In this document: in pieces, positions 1 through 9,156 of the stretch
Layout: every line of letters starts with the position of its first letter
How positions within the stretch are numbered: position 1 is the stretch's first letter
Source: Edaphosphingomonas laterariae
GTDB taxonomy: Bacteria > Pseudomonadota > Alphaproteobacteria > Sphingomonadales > Sphingomonadaceae
Assembly (NCBI RefSeq): GCF_900188165.1
Contig: NZ_FZOS01000008.1
Span: forward strand, 62,001 to 126,000
Direction: 5' to 3'
DNA length: 64,000 bases
The notes under the pieces: generated by a model
Databases searched by the model: none
What the model was told of the DNA's origin: nothing
Seen by the model: only the letters and a program-made list of their open reading frames with translations
Program-made: the position numbers and the translations under genes

Positions 1-413
1 TTGGCCTCGGCGGGGAAGAATTTGAAGCGGGTCAGGCCAAGGTCGAGCCCGCGCATGATGTCCGCCGCGGTGGCGATGCCGGGCAGGAAGGGGACACCGC
101 TCTTCACCGCGGCCTTGCCCAGCGTCTTGGTCAGCCCCGGCGACACGATGAAGCGCGCGCCGGCATCGACCGCGGCTTCGAGCTGATCGGGATTGAGCAC
201 CGTGCCGGCACCCACCACCGCGCCGTCCACCTTCGCCATCTCGCGGATCACATCCAGCGCGGCCGGCGTGCGCAGGGTCACCTCCAGCGCGCGCAGCCCG
301 CCGGCGACGAGCGCCTCGGCGATCGGCCGGGCATCCGCGATATTGTCGATCACCAGCACCGGCACCACCGGGGCGAGTTCCATCACCTCGTCGATCGTCA
401 TGTTCGGTCCCAT
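1..413 (-). CDS. eda: KDPG/KHG aldolase (2-dehydro-3-deoxy-phosphogluconate aldolase), partial
   Basis: It cleaves 2-keto-3-deoxy-6-phosphogluconate to pyruvate and glyceraldehyde-3-phosphate, the last step of the Entner-Doudoroff pathway. About 137 N-terminal residues are visible and the C-terminus lies beyond position 1. Family motifs seen are PVVPVLVI near residue 16, LEVTLRTPAAL, GAGTV, IVSPGLT and KFFPAEA, whose Lys is the Schiff-base residue of the family. Two in-frame ATGs compete: 413, with no clear ribosome binding site, and 401, which has GGGA upstream and starts MTIDEVMEL. The later one may be the true start. It lies 70 bp downstream of edd on the same strand with no terminator between them, so co-transcription is likely. 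Confidence 0.93.
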   Translation of the reverse strand, partial: MGPNMTIDEVMELAPVVPVLVIDNIADARPIAEALVAGGLRALEVTLRTPAALDVIREMAKVDGAVVGAGTVLNPDQLEAAVDAGARFIVSPGLTKTLGKAAVKSGVPFLPGIATAADIMRGLDLGLTRFKFFPAEA

Positions 414-483
414 ATTTGGAGCGATTTCAAAGCCGATGGCATCCTCTGCCGGCTCGGAAATCGCGGCCTGATATCCAATCTCT

Positions 484-2304
484 TCAGAGCCCTGCGCCCG
501 CCAGCATCGCGGAGGCGCCCTGTTCCGCGCCGTCGGCGGTGTGGCGCATGAAGGCGAACAGTTCGCGCCCCGTGCCGATCGGCGGCGGCGGCGGCACCAC
601 ATCCTCGCGGGCATTCCATTCGGCGTCGTCGACCAGCGCGACCAGCGCGCCGGTGGTGGCGCAGACGCGCACCATATCGCCATCGCGCAGTCTGGCGAGC
701 GGGCCGCCGCCCAGCGCCTCGGGCGTGATGTGGATCGCGGCCGGCACCTTGCCGCTGGCGCCGGACATGCGCCCGTCGGTCACCAGCGCGACCTTGAAGC
801 CCTTGTCCTGCAATACGCCCAGTGGCGGGGTCAGCTTGTGCAATTCGGGCATGCCGTTGGCGCGCGGCCCCTGGAACCGCACCACCACCACCACGTCGCG
901 ATCGAGTTCGCCCGCCTTGAACGCGCGGTTCACGTCGTCCTGATCGTGGAACACGCGCGCCGGCGCCTCGATCGTCCAGCGTGACGCGTCGACTGCGCTG
1001 GTCTTGATCGTCGCGCGGCCGAGATTGCCTTTCAGCAGCCGCATGCCGCCGTCGGGCTGGAACGGGCTGGCCACGGGGCGCAGCATCCCTTCATCCAGCG
1101 GTTCGGCCGGGGCCGGCTGCCAGCCAAGTTCGTCGCCGGCCAGCACGGGATCGGCCGCATAGGCGGCAAGGCCGCCCTGCCAGATCGTCAGGATGTCGCC
1201 ATGGAGCATGCCGGCGTCGAGCAGGGTCGAGATGACATAGCCCATGCCGCCCGCCGCCTGGAAATGGTTCACGTCGCCCGATCCGTTGGGATAGACGCGC
1301 GCGACCAGGGGCACGGCGGCCGAAAGCCGGTCCATATCCTCCCAGTCGATGATGATCCCTGCCGCCCGCGCGATGGCGGGCAGGTGGATGGCGTGGTTCG
1401 TCGAACCGCCGGTGGCGAGCAGGCCGACGGCGGCGTTGACGATCGCCTTTTCGTCGATCACCCGGCCGATCGGACGGTAATCGTCGCCATTCCAGCCGAT
1501 TTCGGCGAGCCGGTGGACGGCGGCGCGGGTCACTTCCTGTCGCAGCTTGGTGCCGGGGTTGATGAAGGCCGCGCCGGGCACATGCAGGCCCATCACTTCC
1601 ATCATCATCTGGTTCGAATTGGCGGTGCCGTAAAATGTGCAGGTGCCCGCGCCATGATAGGATGCCGCTTCGGCCTCCAGCAATTCCTCGCGGCCGACCT
1701 TGCCTTCGGCGTAAAGCTGGCGGACGCGCTGCTTCTCCTTGTTGGCAAGGCCCGATGGCATCGGCCCGGCCGGCACCAGCAGCGTGGGCAGATGGCCGAA
1801 GCGGAGCGCGCCGATCAGCAGGCCGGGGACGATCTTGTCGCAAATGCCCAGCAGGGCCGCGCCTTCGAACATGCCGTGGCTCAGCGCGACGGCGGTCGAA
1901 AGCGCGATGACGTCGCGGCTGAACAGCGACAATTCCATGCCGCGCTGGCCCTGCGTCACCCCGTCGCACATCGCCGGCGTGCCGCCCGCCACCTGCGCGG
2001 TGACGCCAACCTCGCGCGCCCAGATCTTCATCCGGTCGGGATAGCCGGCATAAGGCTGATGGGCGGACAGCATGTCGTTATAGGCGGTGACGATGCCGAT
2101 ATTCATCCGCCCGCCCGCCCGGATGACGCCCTTGTCCTCACCCGCGGCGGCGAAACCGTGGGCGAGGTTGCCACAGGATAGCAAGGGCCGGTCCACCCCG
2201 CTGTCGCGCTCGCGCTCGATCAGGTCGAGATAGGCCCGCCGGGTCGGCGCGGAACGCTCGACGATGCGGGCCGTGACGGCGGCGACTTCGGGGTGGATCG
2301 TCAT
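484..2304 (-). CDS. edd: Phosphogluconate dehydratase
   Basis: It dehydrates 6-phosphogluconate to KDPG in the Entner-Doudoroff pathway. The protein has 606 residues, the usual length for the IlvD/Edd family. Visible family signatures are [17 protein letters not shown] and [12 protein letters not shown], which carry the cysteines that bind the iron-sulfur cluster, and the C-terminal [15 protein letters not shown]. The start at 2304 is chosen because its ATG overlaps the pgl stop codon (ATGA at 2301-2304) and because [14 protein letters not shown] is a typical Edd start. The frame stays open upstream through pgl, but that part is a shadow. The overlap implies translational coupling with pgl. 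Confidence 0.96.
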   Translation of the reverse strand: MTIHPEVAAVTARIVERSAPTRRAYLDLIERERDSGVDRPLLSCGNLAHGFAAAGEDKGVIRAGGRMNIGIVTAYNDMLSAHQPYAGYPDRMKIWAREVGVTAQVAGGTPAMCDGVTQGQRGMELSLFSRDVIALSTAVALSHGMFEGAALLGICDKIVPGLLIGALRFGHLPTLLVPAGPMPSGLANKEKQRVRQLYAEGKVGREELLEAEAASYHGAGTCTFYGTANSNQMMMEVMGLHVPGAAFINPGTKLRQEVTRAAVHRLAEIGWNGDDYRPIGRVIDEKAIVNAAVGLLATGGSTNHAIHLPAIARAAGIIIDWEDMDRLSAAVPLVARVYPNGSGDVNHFQAAGGMGYVISTLLDAGMLHGDILTIWQGGLAAYAADPVLAGDELGWQPAPAEPLDEGMLRPVASPFQPDGGMRLLKGNLGRATIKTSAVDASRWTIEAPARVFHDQDDVNRAFKAGELDRDVVVVVRFQGPRANGMPELHKLTPPLGVLQDKGFKVALVTDGRMSGASGKVPAAIHITPEALGGGPLARLRDGDMVRVCATTGALVALVDDAEWNAREDVVPPPPPIGTGRELFAFMRHTADGAEQGASAMLAGAGL

Positions 2305-3008
2305 TCGGCGGACCAGTGGATGTCGATGGGGAGTTCGGTATCGGCGAGCACGCGGCCGATCGGCACGGACGACAGGGGGCCGTCCTCGATCGCCTTTTCC
2401 AGCACCTTGCGCTTGGCGTCGCCGTTCACGGTGATCAGCAGGGTGCGGGCCGAAAGGATCGCCGCGCGGGTCAGGCTGACGCGCGCCACCGGCGCTTCCT
2501 TGGGCAGCGGATCGGGCATTACGCCCACGGCGCGGCGGGCATTGGGGCCGTTCAGCGCCTCGTCGAGATCGGGGCCGGGGAAGATCGAGGCGGTGTGCCC
2601 GTCGGCACCCATACCCAGCCACACCAGATCGGGCGGCCAGTGCAGTTCCTGGAGCCGCGCGTCGGCCGCCTTGCCGGCCGCGTGGTGATCGGCCGCCGCC
2701 TCGCTGACGATGGGCAGCACGCGCGCGCCCAGCGGCAGGAAGGTCTTGGCGATCGTCGCGACATTGCTCAGCGGGTCGCTCACCGCGACCAGCCGGTCGT
2801 CGGTGGGGATGATGGTGACGTTCTTCCACTTGATCTTCGCCGCGGCGAGCTTGGCGAAGATCGGCGCGGGGGATTTGCCGCCCGGCAGCGCGATCAGCGC
2901 CTGCCCGCGCGCATCCAGTGCGCTTTCGATGATGAAGCCGACGTCGCCCGCGACGGCCTCGGCCATCTCGTCTGCGTCGTCATACTCCCACCATTCCGCT
3001 TCAATCAT
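2301..3008 (-). CDS. pgl: 6-phosphogluconolactonase
   Basis: It hydrolyses 6-phosphoglucono-lactone, linking Zwf to Edd. The protein has 235 residues and belongs to the DevB/NagB-like family. The stretches [23 protein letters not shown] and [17 protein letters not shown] match the sugar-phosphate binding and catalytic loops of the family. The gene overlaps zwf by 8 bp upstream and edd by 4 bp downstream, so the three reading frames are tightly packed into one operon. Confidence 0.95.
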   Translation of the reverse strand: MIEAEWWEYDDADEMAEAVAGDVGFIIESALDARGQALIALPGGKSPAPIFAKLAAAKIKWKNVTIIPTDDRLVAVSDPLSNVATIAKTFLPLGARVLPIVSEAAADHHAAGKAADARLQELHWPPDLVWLGMGADGHTASIFPGPDLDEALNGPNARRAVGVMPDPLPKEAPVARVSLTRAAILSARTLLITVNGDAKRKVLEKAIEDGPLSSVPIGRVLADTELPIDIHWSAE

Positions 3009-4461
3009 GCCAACTCACTCCATCACGTTCGGTCAGCGCGATCGCTGCCGACGGGCCCCAGGTGCCCGCCGGGTAGCTCTTGGGCGTCATCCCGTTCGCC
3101 GTCCAGCCATCGCGGATCGCATCGATCCATTCCCATTGCGCTTCCACCTCGTCGCGGCGCACGAACAGGGTGGGATCGCCTTCGATCAGGTCCAGCAACA
3201 GCCGTTCATAGGCGATCCGGCGGCGGTGCCCGGCAAAGGCGGTCGTCAACGACAGATCGAGCGGCACTTCGCGCAACCGGATGCCCTCGCGGTCGAGCCC
3301 GGGCTCCTTCGCCATCACCAGAAGCCGGATCTCTTCTTCCGGCTGCAAGCGGATGACGAGCTTGTTGGCCTGCAGCCGCCCGCCGCGTTCGGCGAACATC
3401 GAATGCGGCACCGGGCGGAACTGGATGATGATTTCCGATTGCCGCGTCGGCATCCGCTTGCCGGTGCGCAGGTAGAAGGGCACGCCCTTCCACCGCCAGT
3501 TATCGACATGCGCCTTGATCGCGACGAAGGTTTCCGTGTCGGATGGCTTGCCCAGTTCGTCCACATAGCCCGGCACCGGCGCGCCGCCGACGGCGCCCTT
3601 TGTATATTGGCCGATCACGGTGTGGGCCGTGGCGGTCTCGCGATCGATCTTGCGGAGCGAGCGCAGCACCTTCACCTTCTCGTCGCGAACGGCGCGCGCG
3701 TCGAAATGGGCGGGCGGCTCCATCGCCACCAGTGCGAGCAGCTGGAGCATATGGTTCTGCACCATGTCGCGCAGGCTGCCGGCGCCATCGAAATAAGCGG
3801 TGCGGCCTTCCAGCCCCACCGTTTCCGATACGGTGATCTGGACATGTTCGATCCCGCTCGCATTCCACAGCGGTTCGAACATCAGGTTGGCGAAGCGCAG
3901 CGCCAGCAGGTTCTGTACGGTTTCCTTGCCGAGATAATGGTCGATGCGGAAGGTCCGCTCCTCGGGGAAGACCGCCGCCACGGCATCGTTGATCATGCAC
4001 GAGGATTGCAGATCGGTGCCCAGCGGCTTTTCGAGGCCGATGCGCACATGGTTGCCGGCGAGCCCGGCGGAGGCGAGGCCCGCGATCGTCGGCTTGAACA
4101 ATTGCGGCGCGGTCGACAGGAAGATGGCGAGATCGCCGTCGCGCGCGGCGCCCACCCGTTCGCCGAGCGCGGCGAAGCCCGACGGGTCCGACGCGTCGAG
4201 CGAGACATAGATCAGCCGTTCGAGAAATCCGTCCAGCGCGGCCCGGTCCATCCGGTCGGTGGGGACATATTTCTCCAGCGCGTCGGCGGCCAGCTTGCGA
4301 TAGGCGGCGTCGTCCAGGTCGCTGCGGGCGGTGCCGATAATGGTCAGGTCGGGCGCGATCAGCCCTTCGGCATGGAGTGCAAAGAGCGACGGCAGCAGCA
4401 TCCGCTGCGCCAGATCCCCCGTTGCGCCGAACAGCAGCAATCCTTTCGCCCCGCCTGTCAT
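3001..4461 (-). CDS. zwf: Glucose-6-phosphate 1-dehydrogenase
   Basis: It oxidises glucose-6-phosphate with NAD(P)+ to the lactone, the entry step of the Entner-Doudoroff and oxidative pentose-phosphate routes. The protein has 486 residues. The N-terminal Rossmann motif LLLFGATGDLAQRM and the substrate-binding signature RIDHYLGKE are both intact. AAGGA lies about 6 nt before the ATG at 4461. It is the first gene of zwf-pgl-edd-eda and is divergent from the MATE transporter gene across 137 bp. Confidence 0.97.
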   Translation of the reverse strand: MTGGAKGLLLFGATGDLAQRMLLPSLFALHAEGLIAPDLTIIGTARSDLDDAAYRKLAADALEKYVPTDRMDRAALDGFLERLIYVSLDASDPSGFAALGERVGAARDGDLAIFLSTAPQLFKPTIAGLASAGLAGNHVRIGLEKPLGTDLQSSCMINDAVAAVFPEERTFRIDHYLGKETVQNLLALRFANLMFEPLWNASGIEHVQITVSETVGLEGRTAYFDGAGSLRDMVQNHMLQLLALVAMEPPAHFDARAVRDEKVKVLRSLRKIDRETATAHTVIGQYTKGAVGGAPVPGYVDELGKPSDTETFVAIKAHVDNWRWKGVPFYLRTGKRMPTRQSEIIIQFRPVPHSMFAERGGRLQANKLVIRLQPEEEIRLLVMAKEPGLDREGIRLREVPLDLSLTTAFAGHRRRIAYERLLLDLIEGDPTLFVRRDEVEAQWEWIDAIRDGWTANGMTPKSYPAGTWGPSAAIALTERDGVSWHD

Positions 4462-4598
4462 ATGAGTCCTTTTCGGCTATCGCGGCCATTATGCCGCGGG
4501 GCGGTATGTCTGCGCGTTCCGGGCGCGTCCGTCAAAGCCCAAACCACGATATTCAGGCGATTGATGACAATTTTCGCGGGCAGGATAGAAGCGCCCGG
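4462..4598. promoter_or_regulatory. Divergent promoter region zwf / MATE transporter
   Basis: This 137-bp gap separates the starts of zwf (minus) and the MATE gene (plus), so it should hold promoters in both directions. On the plus strand TTGATG at 4561-4566 with GATAGA at 4584-4589 is a weak candidate pair with 17-bp spacing. I see no convincing operator. The assignment is mainly positional. Confidence 0.4.
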
Positions 4599-5987
4599 AT
4601 GAGCCGGTCTCCCCTCCGCTGGCGCGACGAGATTCGCGCAACCCTGGCGCTGGCCTGGCCGCTCGTGCTCACCAATCTCGCGCAGGCGGCGATCCATGCC
4701 ACCGACGTGATTCTGCTCGGCCGGCTCGGCGCGCGCGAACTCGCGGCGGGCGCGCTCGGCACCAATCTGATGATGGCCTGCGTGGTGATGGGCAGCGGGC
4801 TGGTGATGGCGGCGTCGCCGATGATCGCCAAGGCGGTCGGCGCGCGGTTCAACGCGGTGCGCGACGTGCGGCGCACCGTGCGTCAGACGATGTGGGCGGT
4901 TGTCGTCGCCGTGTTCCCCCTGTGGATCGTGCTGTGGCATGGCGAGGCCGTCTTGCTATTGCTCGGCCAGGAACCCGGGCTCGCGGCGGCCAGCGGCGAT
5001 TTCCTGCGCGCGATGATGTGGGGCCTGCTGCCCTATATGTTCTATCTCGTGCTGCGCGTGTTCGTCGCCGCGCTCGAACGGCCGGGCTGGTCGCTGCTGA
5101 TCGCGCTGGGCGGCGTCGTCGCCAATGCGCTGATCAATTATGGCCTTGTGCTCGGCGGGTTCGGCATGCCCCAGCTCGGGCTGGTCGGTGCCGGCATCGG
5201 ATCGTCGATCGCCAACTGCCTGATGTTTCTGGGGATGACGGTGGTCGTCCTCACCCATCCGCGTTTCCGCCGCTTCCACCTGTTCGGCAATTTCTGGCGG
5301 CCGGATTGGGTCCGCTTCCTCGCAGTCTGGCGGCTCGGCCTGCCGATCGCGGTGACGCTGGGGCTGGAAGTGACGGTGTTCAACGCGGCGATGTTCCTGA
5401 TGGGGCTGCTCGGCCAGGACGCATTGGCCGCCCATGCCATCGCCATCCAGATCGCCAGCGTCAGCTTCATGGTGCCGCTCGGCCTTGCGCAGGCGGCCAC
5501 CGTGCGCGTCGGGCTGGCCGTCGGGCGGCAGGATGCGGCGGCGATCGGCCGGGCTGGCTGGGCGGCATGGGCCCTCGGCGTCGGTTCGATGGCGGTGATG
5601 GGGCTGGTGATGATCGCGGCGCCCCATATGCTGATCGGCGCCTTCATCGATGCCGACAATCCCGCCAATGCCGAAGTGGTGCGGCTGGCGGTGACCTTCC
5701 TCGCGCTGGCGGCACTGTTCCAGATCGTCGATGGCGCGCAGGCGGTGGGCGCGGGCATGCTGCGCGGCCTGCATGACACCACCGTCCCCATGATCTTCGC
5801 CGGTGTCGGCTATTGGCTGATCGGGCTCGCCTGCGGCGCCTGGCTGGCGTTTCGCGCGGGCTGGGATGGTGTCGGCATCTGGGCCGGGCTGGCGCTTGGC
5901 CTTGCCATCGTCGCGGTGCTGATGACGGGGCGGTGGGCGCTGCGCGAACGGATCGGGCTGGTCGATCCGAGCTGGGGGAGAGGCTAG
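4599..5987 (+). CDS. MATE family efflux transporter
   Basis: It is a cation-coupled multidrug and toxin exporter in the inner membrane. The 462-residue protein has about 12 hydrophobic segments in two homologous halves, with NorM-like starts (LALAWPLVLTNLAQAAIHATDVILLG near residue 12 in two pieces) and a second-half repeat at LGLPIAVTLGLEVTVF. The start at 4599 (MSRSPLRWRDE) is preferred because the upstream in-frame stretch is low-complexity and not membrane-like. It is divergent from zwf. The substrate cannot be told from sequence. Confidence 0.9.
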   Translation: MSRSPLRWRDEIRATLALAWPLVLTNLAQAAIHATDVILLGRLGARELAAGALGTNLMMACVVMGSGLVMAASPMIAKAVGARFNAVRDVRRTVRQTMWAVVVAVFPLWIVLWHGEAVLLLLGQEPGLAAASGDFLRAMMWGLLPYMFYLVLRVFVAALERPGWSLLIALGGVVANALINYGLVLGGFGMPQLGLVGAGIGSSIANCLMFLGMTVVVLTHPRFRRFHLFGNFWRPDWVRFLAVWRLGLPIAVTLGLEVTVFNAAMFLMGLLGQDALAAHAIAIQIASVSFMVPLGLAQAATVRVGLAVGRQDAAAIGRAGWAAWALGVGSMAVMGLVMIAAPHMLIGAFIDADNPANAEVVRLAVTFLALAALFQIVDGAQAVGAGMLRGLHDTTVPMIFAGVGYWLIGLACGAWLAFRAGWDGVGIWAGLALGLAIVAVLMTGRWALRERIGLVDPSWGRG

Positions 5988-5994
5988 GCGCCGC

Positions 5995-6912
5995 CTAGAA
6001 GCCGCCGCCCCAGCGATATTGCAGCGCCAGGCCGATCAGGTCGAAATTGTTGCCGGTGCGTGCCGAAACGCCCGTGCTGGCATTGGCCTTGATCGAAAAA
6101 TGGCGGGTGACGGGCAGTGCGCCGGTGAGCCCCACGCGCCAGTTGCGCTGCAGGTTGCGGTCGGAAATGCTGTCGATCCGGGTCGTGCCGCCGGTGAAAT
6201 AGGTGGCGTCGGCGGCGATCCACGGGCCCGATGGCAGCGCATGGACCAGATGGGCCTGCGCCGCATAAAGCGTATCCTGGCTGCGCGTCCGGCCGCCGTT
6301 GAAATCGTCATTGTCGCCATAGAAGGTGGCGGCGGCCGAAAATTCGGTGATCCAGCGGCCCCATGTCTTGGACATGCCGATCTCCGGCTTCACCGACCAG
6401 CGGTTCGCGCCAAGGTTGATCAGGCGTCGGCTGTCATATTGCCCGGCGGGAATCGCCACCTGCACGCTGGCCGCCACCAGAAAATCCTGCCGATACTGGC
6501 GGAACGCCGCCATATCGAGCGCGGGGGCGCCATGCAGGAAAACCGAAACCCGCATTGTCGGGTCGCCCAGGCCGTCGACCCGGCGGTCGACCGGCGCGCC
6601 GTCGAAGCGGGCTGAGCCTGAAAGCCGGCTATAGGGCAGCACGACATCGACCTTGCCCGACGTCCCCCAGAAATCGAGCGTCCGGGCATAAGCGAGTGCG
6701 ACGCTGCGGACCTTCAACCGGGCATTGGTGACGGGCAGGGACGGATCGATCGAAAGCCCGCCATCGCTGTCGCTCAGCCCGAGGATGAGGAAGTTCACCC
6801 CCACCGGGCCGGGGGAATAAGCGCGTGGCTCGATGCTCTGCGCCTGCGCGGGCAGGCCATGCAGGACGGCGCATCCCGTTGCCAGCGCGATTGTGCGGAT
6901 GCCCCTGCCCAT
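5995..6912 (-). CDS. Outer-membrane transporter-like protein (MetA-pathway of phenol degradation family)
   Basis: The 305-residue protein has a signal peptide ending near AQAQS at residue 25. The rest is alternating-polarity beta strands ending in an aromatic residue (YRWGGGF), which is the pattern of an outer-membrane beta-barrel. The sequence resembles the family named after MetA of phenol degradation, whose members are often called putative transporters with no proven substrate. It lies 72 bp downstream of an MHS-type permease on the same strand, so the two may be co-transcribed and serve uptake of the same compound. That link is inference. Confidence 0.75.
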   Translation of the reverse strand: MGRGIRTIALATGCAVLHGLPAQAQSIEPRAYSPGPVGVNFLILGLSDSDGGLSIDPSLPVTNARLKVRSVALAYARTLDFWGTSGKVDVVLPYSRLSGSARFDGAPVDRRVDGLGDPTMRVSVFLHGAPALDMAAFRQYRQDFLVAASVQVAIPAGQYDSRRLINLGANRWSVKPEIGMSKTWGRWITEFSAAATFYGDNDDFNGGRTRSQDTLYAAQAHLVHALPSGPWIAADATYFTGGTTRIDSISDRNLQRNWRVGLTGALPVTRHFSIKANASTGVSARTGNNFDLIGLALQYRWGGGF

Positions 6913-6984
6913 GATCGCGCGATGGTAGATGGCGGCGCGATATGCGCCATCGGGTTTTATCCCGACCGCCCTTGCGGCGGCGCG

Positions 6985-8262
6985 TCAATCGTCGCTGATC
7001 TGGCTGATCCGCTTGGTATCGGGCAGCGCGATGAAGGCGGCCAGCGCCACCGCGATGCCGGCGCTGACATACCAGTAGAACGCGGCTTCCATCCCGGCAT
7101 TTTTCAGCCACAGCGCCACATATTCGGCCGTGCCGCCAAAGGCGGTGTTGGCGATCGCATAGGGCAAGGCGACGCCCAGCGTGCGGATATGCGCGGGGTA
7201 GAGCTCCGCCTTGGTGATCGGCCCGACCGACGTGTAGGCCGACATCAATGTCATCGGGATCACGGCCAGCGCGAACGCGATCAGGGCGTCGCTGGTCGTT
7301 GCCAGCGCATGGAATACCGGCACGGTCGCCAGCATGCCGGTGAGGCCGAAGAAGATCATCTGCGGCTTGCGGCCGAACTGGTCCGACAGCCAGCCCCAAA
7401 AGGGCTGCTGGAGCATGAAGACGGCGAGCGCCGCTGCGGTGATCGCGGTCGCCTGCGGGCGGGTGAAGCCGCTGGTGTTGACCAGGAATTTCTGCAGATA
7501 GGTGGTGTAGGCATAGAAAGCGAGCGTGCCGCCGATCGTCATCGCGACGATCATCAGCGTCGCCCGGCGGTGCCCCGCCCACAGGTGGCGGGCCGATGAC
7601 GGTGGCGTCGCGCTGCGGTCGATCGCGGCGAATTGCGCGGTTTCGGCAAGGCCGCGCCGGAACAGATAGACGCCGGCGGCCAGAGCGGCGCCGATGGCAA
7701 AGGGAATCCGCCAGCCCCAGGCTTCCAGCGCCGTCTCGCTCAACAGCATCTGCAGCACCAGCAGCACGCCCAGCGCCGCCAGCTGCCCGCCGATCAGCGT
7801 GACATAATGGAAGCTCGACCAGAAACCGCGCCGCTCCCTTGTCGCCATCTCGCTCAGATAGGTCGAGCTCGCGCCGAATTCGCCGCCGACGCTCAGGCCC
7901 TGCAGCATCCGTGCGAAGACCAGCAAAGCGGGGGCCGCCCAGCCGGCGGTGGCGTAGGTGGGGGCGATGGCGATCAGCAGCGATCCCGCGCACATCAGCC
8001 CCACCGAAAGTGCCAGCCCCGCCTTGCGGCCGTGGCGATCGCCATAGATGCCCATCACCCATGCGCCGATCGGGCGCATGATGAAGCCGACGGCAAAGAT
8101 CGCCGCCGTGTTCATCAATTGTATGGTCTCGTTGTCCTCGGGAAAGAAGGCGGGCGCGAAATAGATGCTCAGCGAGGCATAAGCGAACCAATCATACCAT
8201 TCGACGAAATTGCCCGCCGACCCGCCGATGATCGATTTGAGCCGCTTCGTCGCTTCCGCCAT
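6985..8262 (-). CDS. MFS transporter, metabolite:H+ symporter (MHS) type
   Basis: It is an inner-membrane proton symporter resembling KgtP and ShiA. The protein from the ATG at 8262 has 425 residues and 12 predicted membrane segments. MHS signatures seen are NFVEWYDWFAY near residue 19, the loop GIYGDRHGRKAGL between TM2 and TM3, and RMLQGLSVGGEFG. The start MAEATKRLKS follows GGGGAAAGACGG. The substrate is probably a carboxylate such as 2-oxoglutarate or shikimate but is not determined. The MetA-like barrel gene follows on the same strand. Confidence 0.88.
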   Translation of the reverse strand: MAEATKRLKSIIGGSAGNFVEWYDWFAYASLSIYFAPAFFPEDNETIQLMNTAAIFAVGFIMRPIGAWVMGIYGDRHGRKAGLALSVGLMCAGSLLIAIAPTYATAGWAAPALLVFARMLQGLSVGGEFGASSTYLSEMATRERRGFWSSFHYVTLIGGQLAALGVLLVLQMLLSETALEAWGWRIPFAIGAALAAGVYLFRRGLAETAQFAAIDRSATPPSSARHLWAGHRRATLMIVAMTIGGTLAFYAYTTYLQKFLVNTSGFTRPQATAITAAALAVFMLQQPFWGWLSDQFGRKPQMIFFGLTGMLATVPVFHALATTSDALIAFALAVIPMTLMSAYTSVGPITKAELYPAHIRTLGVALPYAIANTAFGGTAEYVALWLKNAGMEAAFYWYVSAGIAVALAAFIALPDTKRISQISDD

Positions 8263-8411
8263 GCGCCCGTCTTTCCCCGTGAACCGATGATTTTTCCTTT
8301 GGATGCTTGCCGGTATGGCGGCAGCGGGCCGGGTCGGCAATCGAACGGTTGATCCCGCCCGAAGGCGCAGGGGGGCTTTTCACGCGCGGCGCGATCGACC
8401 ATGCCGTTGCC

Positions 8412-8924
8412 ATGGCTGGATCTTCGCTCCCTATCCGCGCCGCGTTGACGGTGTCCGCTGTGCTCCTCCTTGCCGGCTGCGTCGCGCCCGCGCCGCCGCC
8501 CGCACCGCCGCCGCCGCCCGCACCCGTGGCCCCGCCGCCCGCGCCGGCCGTGCCGTGGGAGGATGCCCCGCTGACGCCGGGCACATGGACCTATGCGGGC
8601 GGCACCGCGCGCTTCGGCGTCGCGGGGCAGGCACCGCTGGCGAGCCTTGCCTGCGATGCCGCATCACGCAGCCTGATCCTGTCGCGCCACGGCACCGGCG
8701 CCACGGCCGCCGCGATCCAGGTGACGACCAGCTATGGCCGCCGCCAGCTCGCCGGCGCCGCCTCCACCACCGGCGTGTCGGCGCGGATTGCCGGATCGGA
8801 CGGGCTGGGCGACTGGATGGCCTATAGCCGTGGCCGCATCCGCCTGGATGTCGCTGGCCAGCCGCCGCTGACCCTGCCGTCCTGGGCGGAAATCAGCCGC
8901 GTCGTCGATGATTGCAGAAAATGA
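8412..8924 (+). CDS. Putative proline-rich lipoprotein
   Basis: The 170-residue protein starts MAGSSLPIRAALTVSAVLLL and has a lipobox LLAGC, so it should be processed by signal peptidase II and anchored by a lipidated Cys near residue 23. A Pro/Ala-rich linker of about 30 residues follows, then a small globular domain with the motif TPGTWTYAGGTARFGV. I do not recognise a characterised family. An upstream in-frame ATG at 8307 would bury the signal peptide and is less likely. It is divergent from the MFS gene, and a structured RNA lies just downstream on the same strand. Confidence 0.7.
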   Translation: MAGSSLPIRAALTVSAVLLLAGCVAPAPPPAPPPPPAPVAPPPAPAVPWEDAPLTPGTWTYAGGTARFGVAGQAPLASLACDAASRSLILSRHGTGATAAAIQVTTSYGRRQLAGAASTTGVSARIAGSDGLGDWMAYSRGRIRLDVAGQPPLTLPSWAEISRVVDDCRK

Positions 8925-9004
8925 AAGCAGCCAGGGCTTGCGTCGCGATTCGCGATGATTCAAGCTCTTGCTTGCCCATCAACTTGGCGAAAGGAGGTGA
9001 TCCG

Positions 9005-9061
9005 ATGTCTCATGGTTCAGCAGAGAGGTCGGTTCGGTCCGTTCGGGGGCTGCGGGGCTAA
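9005..9061 (+). CDS. Short reading frame, 18 codons, with extended Shine-Dalgarno
   Basis: The frame encodes MSHGSAERSVRSVRGLRG, rich in Arg and Ser, ending at TAA. Its ATG follows AGGAGG with a 7-nt spacer, the optimal distance, inside a 14-nt match to the anti-Shine-Dalgarno tail of 16S rRNA. The codons include AGG, GGG and TCA, which are uncommon in GC-rich alphaproteobacteria. The stop codon lies in the loop of a GCGGG/CCCGC hairpin. Translation is plausible from the site alone. Function is unknown, and the frame could be incidental to the RNA. Confidence 0.45.
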   Translation: MSHGSAERSVRSVRGLRG

Positions 9062-9110
9062 CCCGCGCCATTACCCGGGCCGGCACTTCCGGCCGCTGAC
9101 CATGTTAGGG

Positions 9111-9140
9111 GATCGCCGGGTACGCCCGGCGGTCCTTTTT
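9111..9140 (+). terminator. Intrinsic terminator of the 8990-9140 RNA
   Basis: A 10-bp stem (9111-9120 with 9125-9134, one G-U pair) with a TACG tetraloop is followed by CTTTTT. It is one of the clearest rho-independent terminators in the window. Confidence 0.85.
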
Positions 9141-9156
9141 CATGTCCGCACGCCGC

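Larger units (their letters stand above)
8990..9140 (+). ncRNA. Structured RNA with 16S-complementary sequence, short reading frame and terminator
   Basis: The stretch begins with AAAGGAGGTGATCC (8990-9003), which is fully complementary to the last 14 nt of bacterial 16S rRNA, and ends with an intrinsic terminator. Between them I see a closing helix pairing 9011-9021 with 9095-9104 (one bulged base). It encloses hairpins GCGGG/CCCGC around 9052-9066 and GGCCGG/CCGGCC around 9079-9094. The 18-codon frame 9005-9061 lies inside. No plus-strand gene follows until 11257, so this is not a leader of a downstream operon. It may be a small mRNA, a regulatory RNA, or the 3' UTR of the upstream lipoprotein gene, which ends 65 bp earlier. 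No Rfam family comes to mind. Confidence 0.6.

Noticed and set aside
2316-4602. Open plus-strand frames opposite pgl and zwf, one running into the MATE gene
   Set aside because: Shadows of well-identified genes. The MATE protein starts at 4599, and the upstream part has no membrane or domain features.
8990-9003. Remnant of an antisense 16S rRNA gene end
   Set aside because: Only the terminal 14 nt match. The following bases differ from the antisense 16S sequence, so this is not an rRNA fragment.
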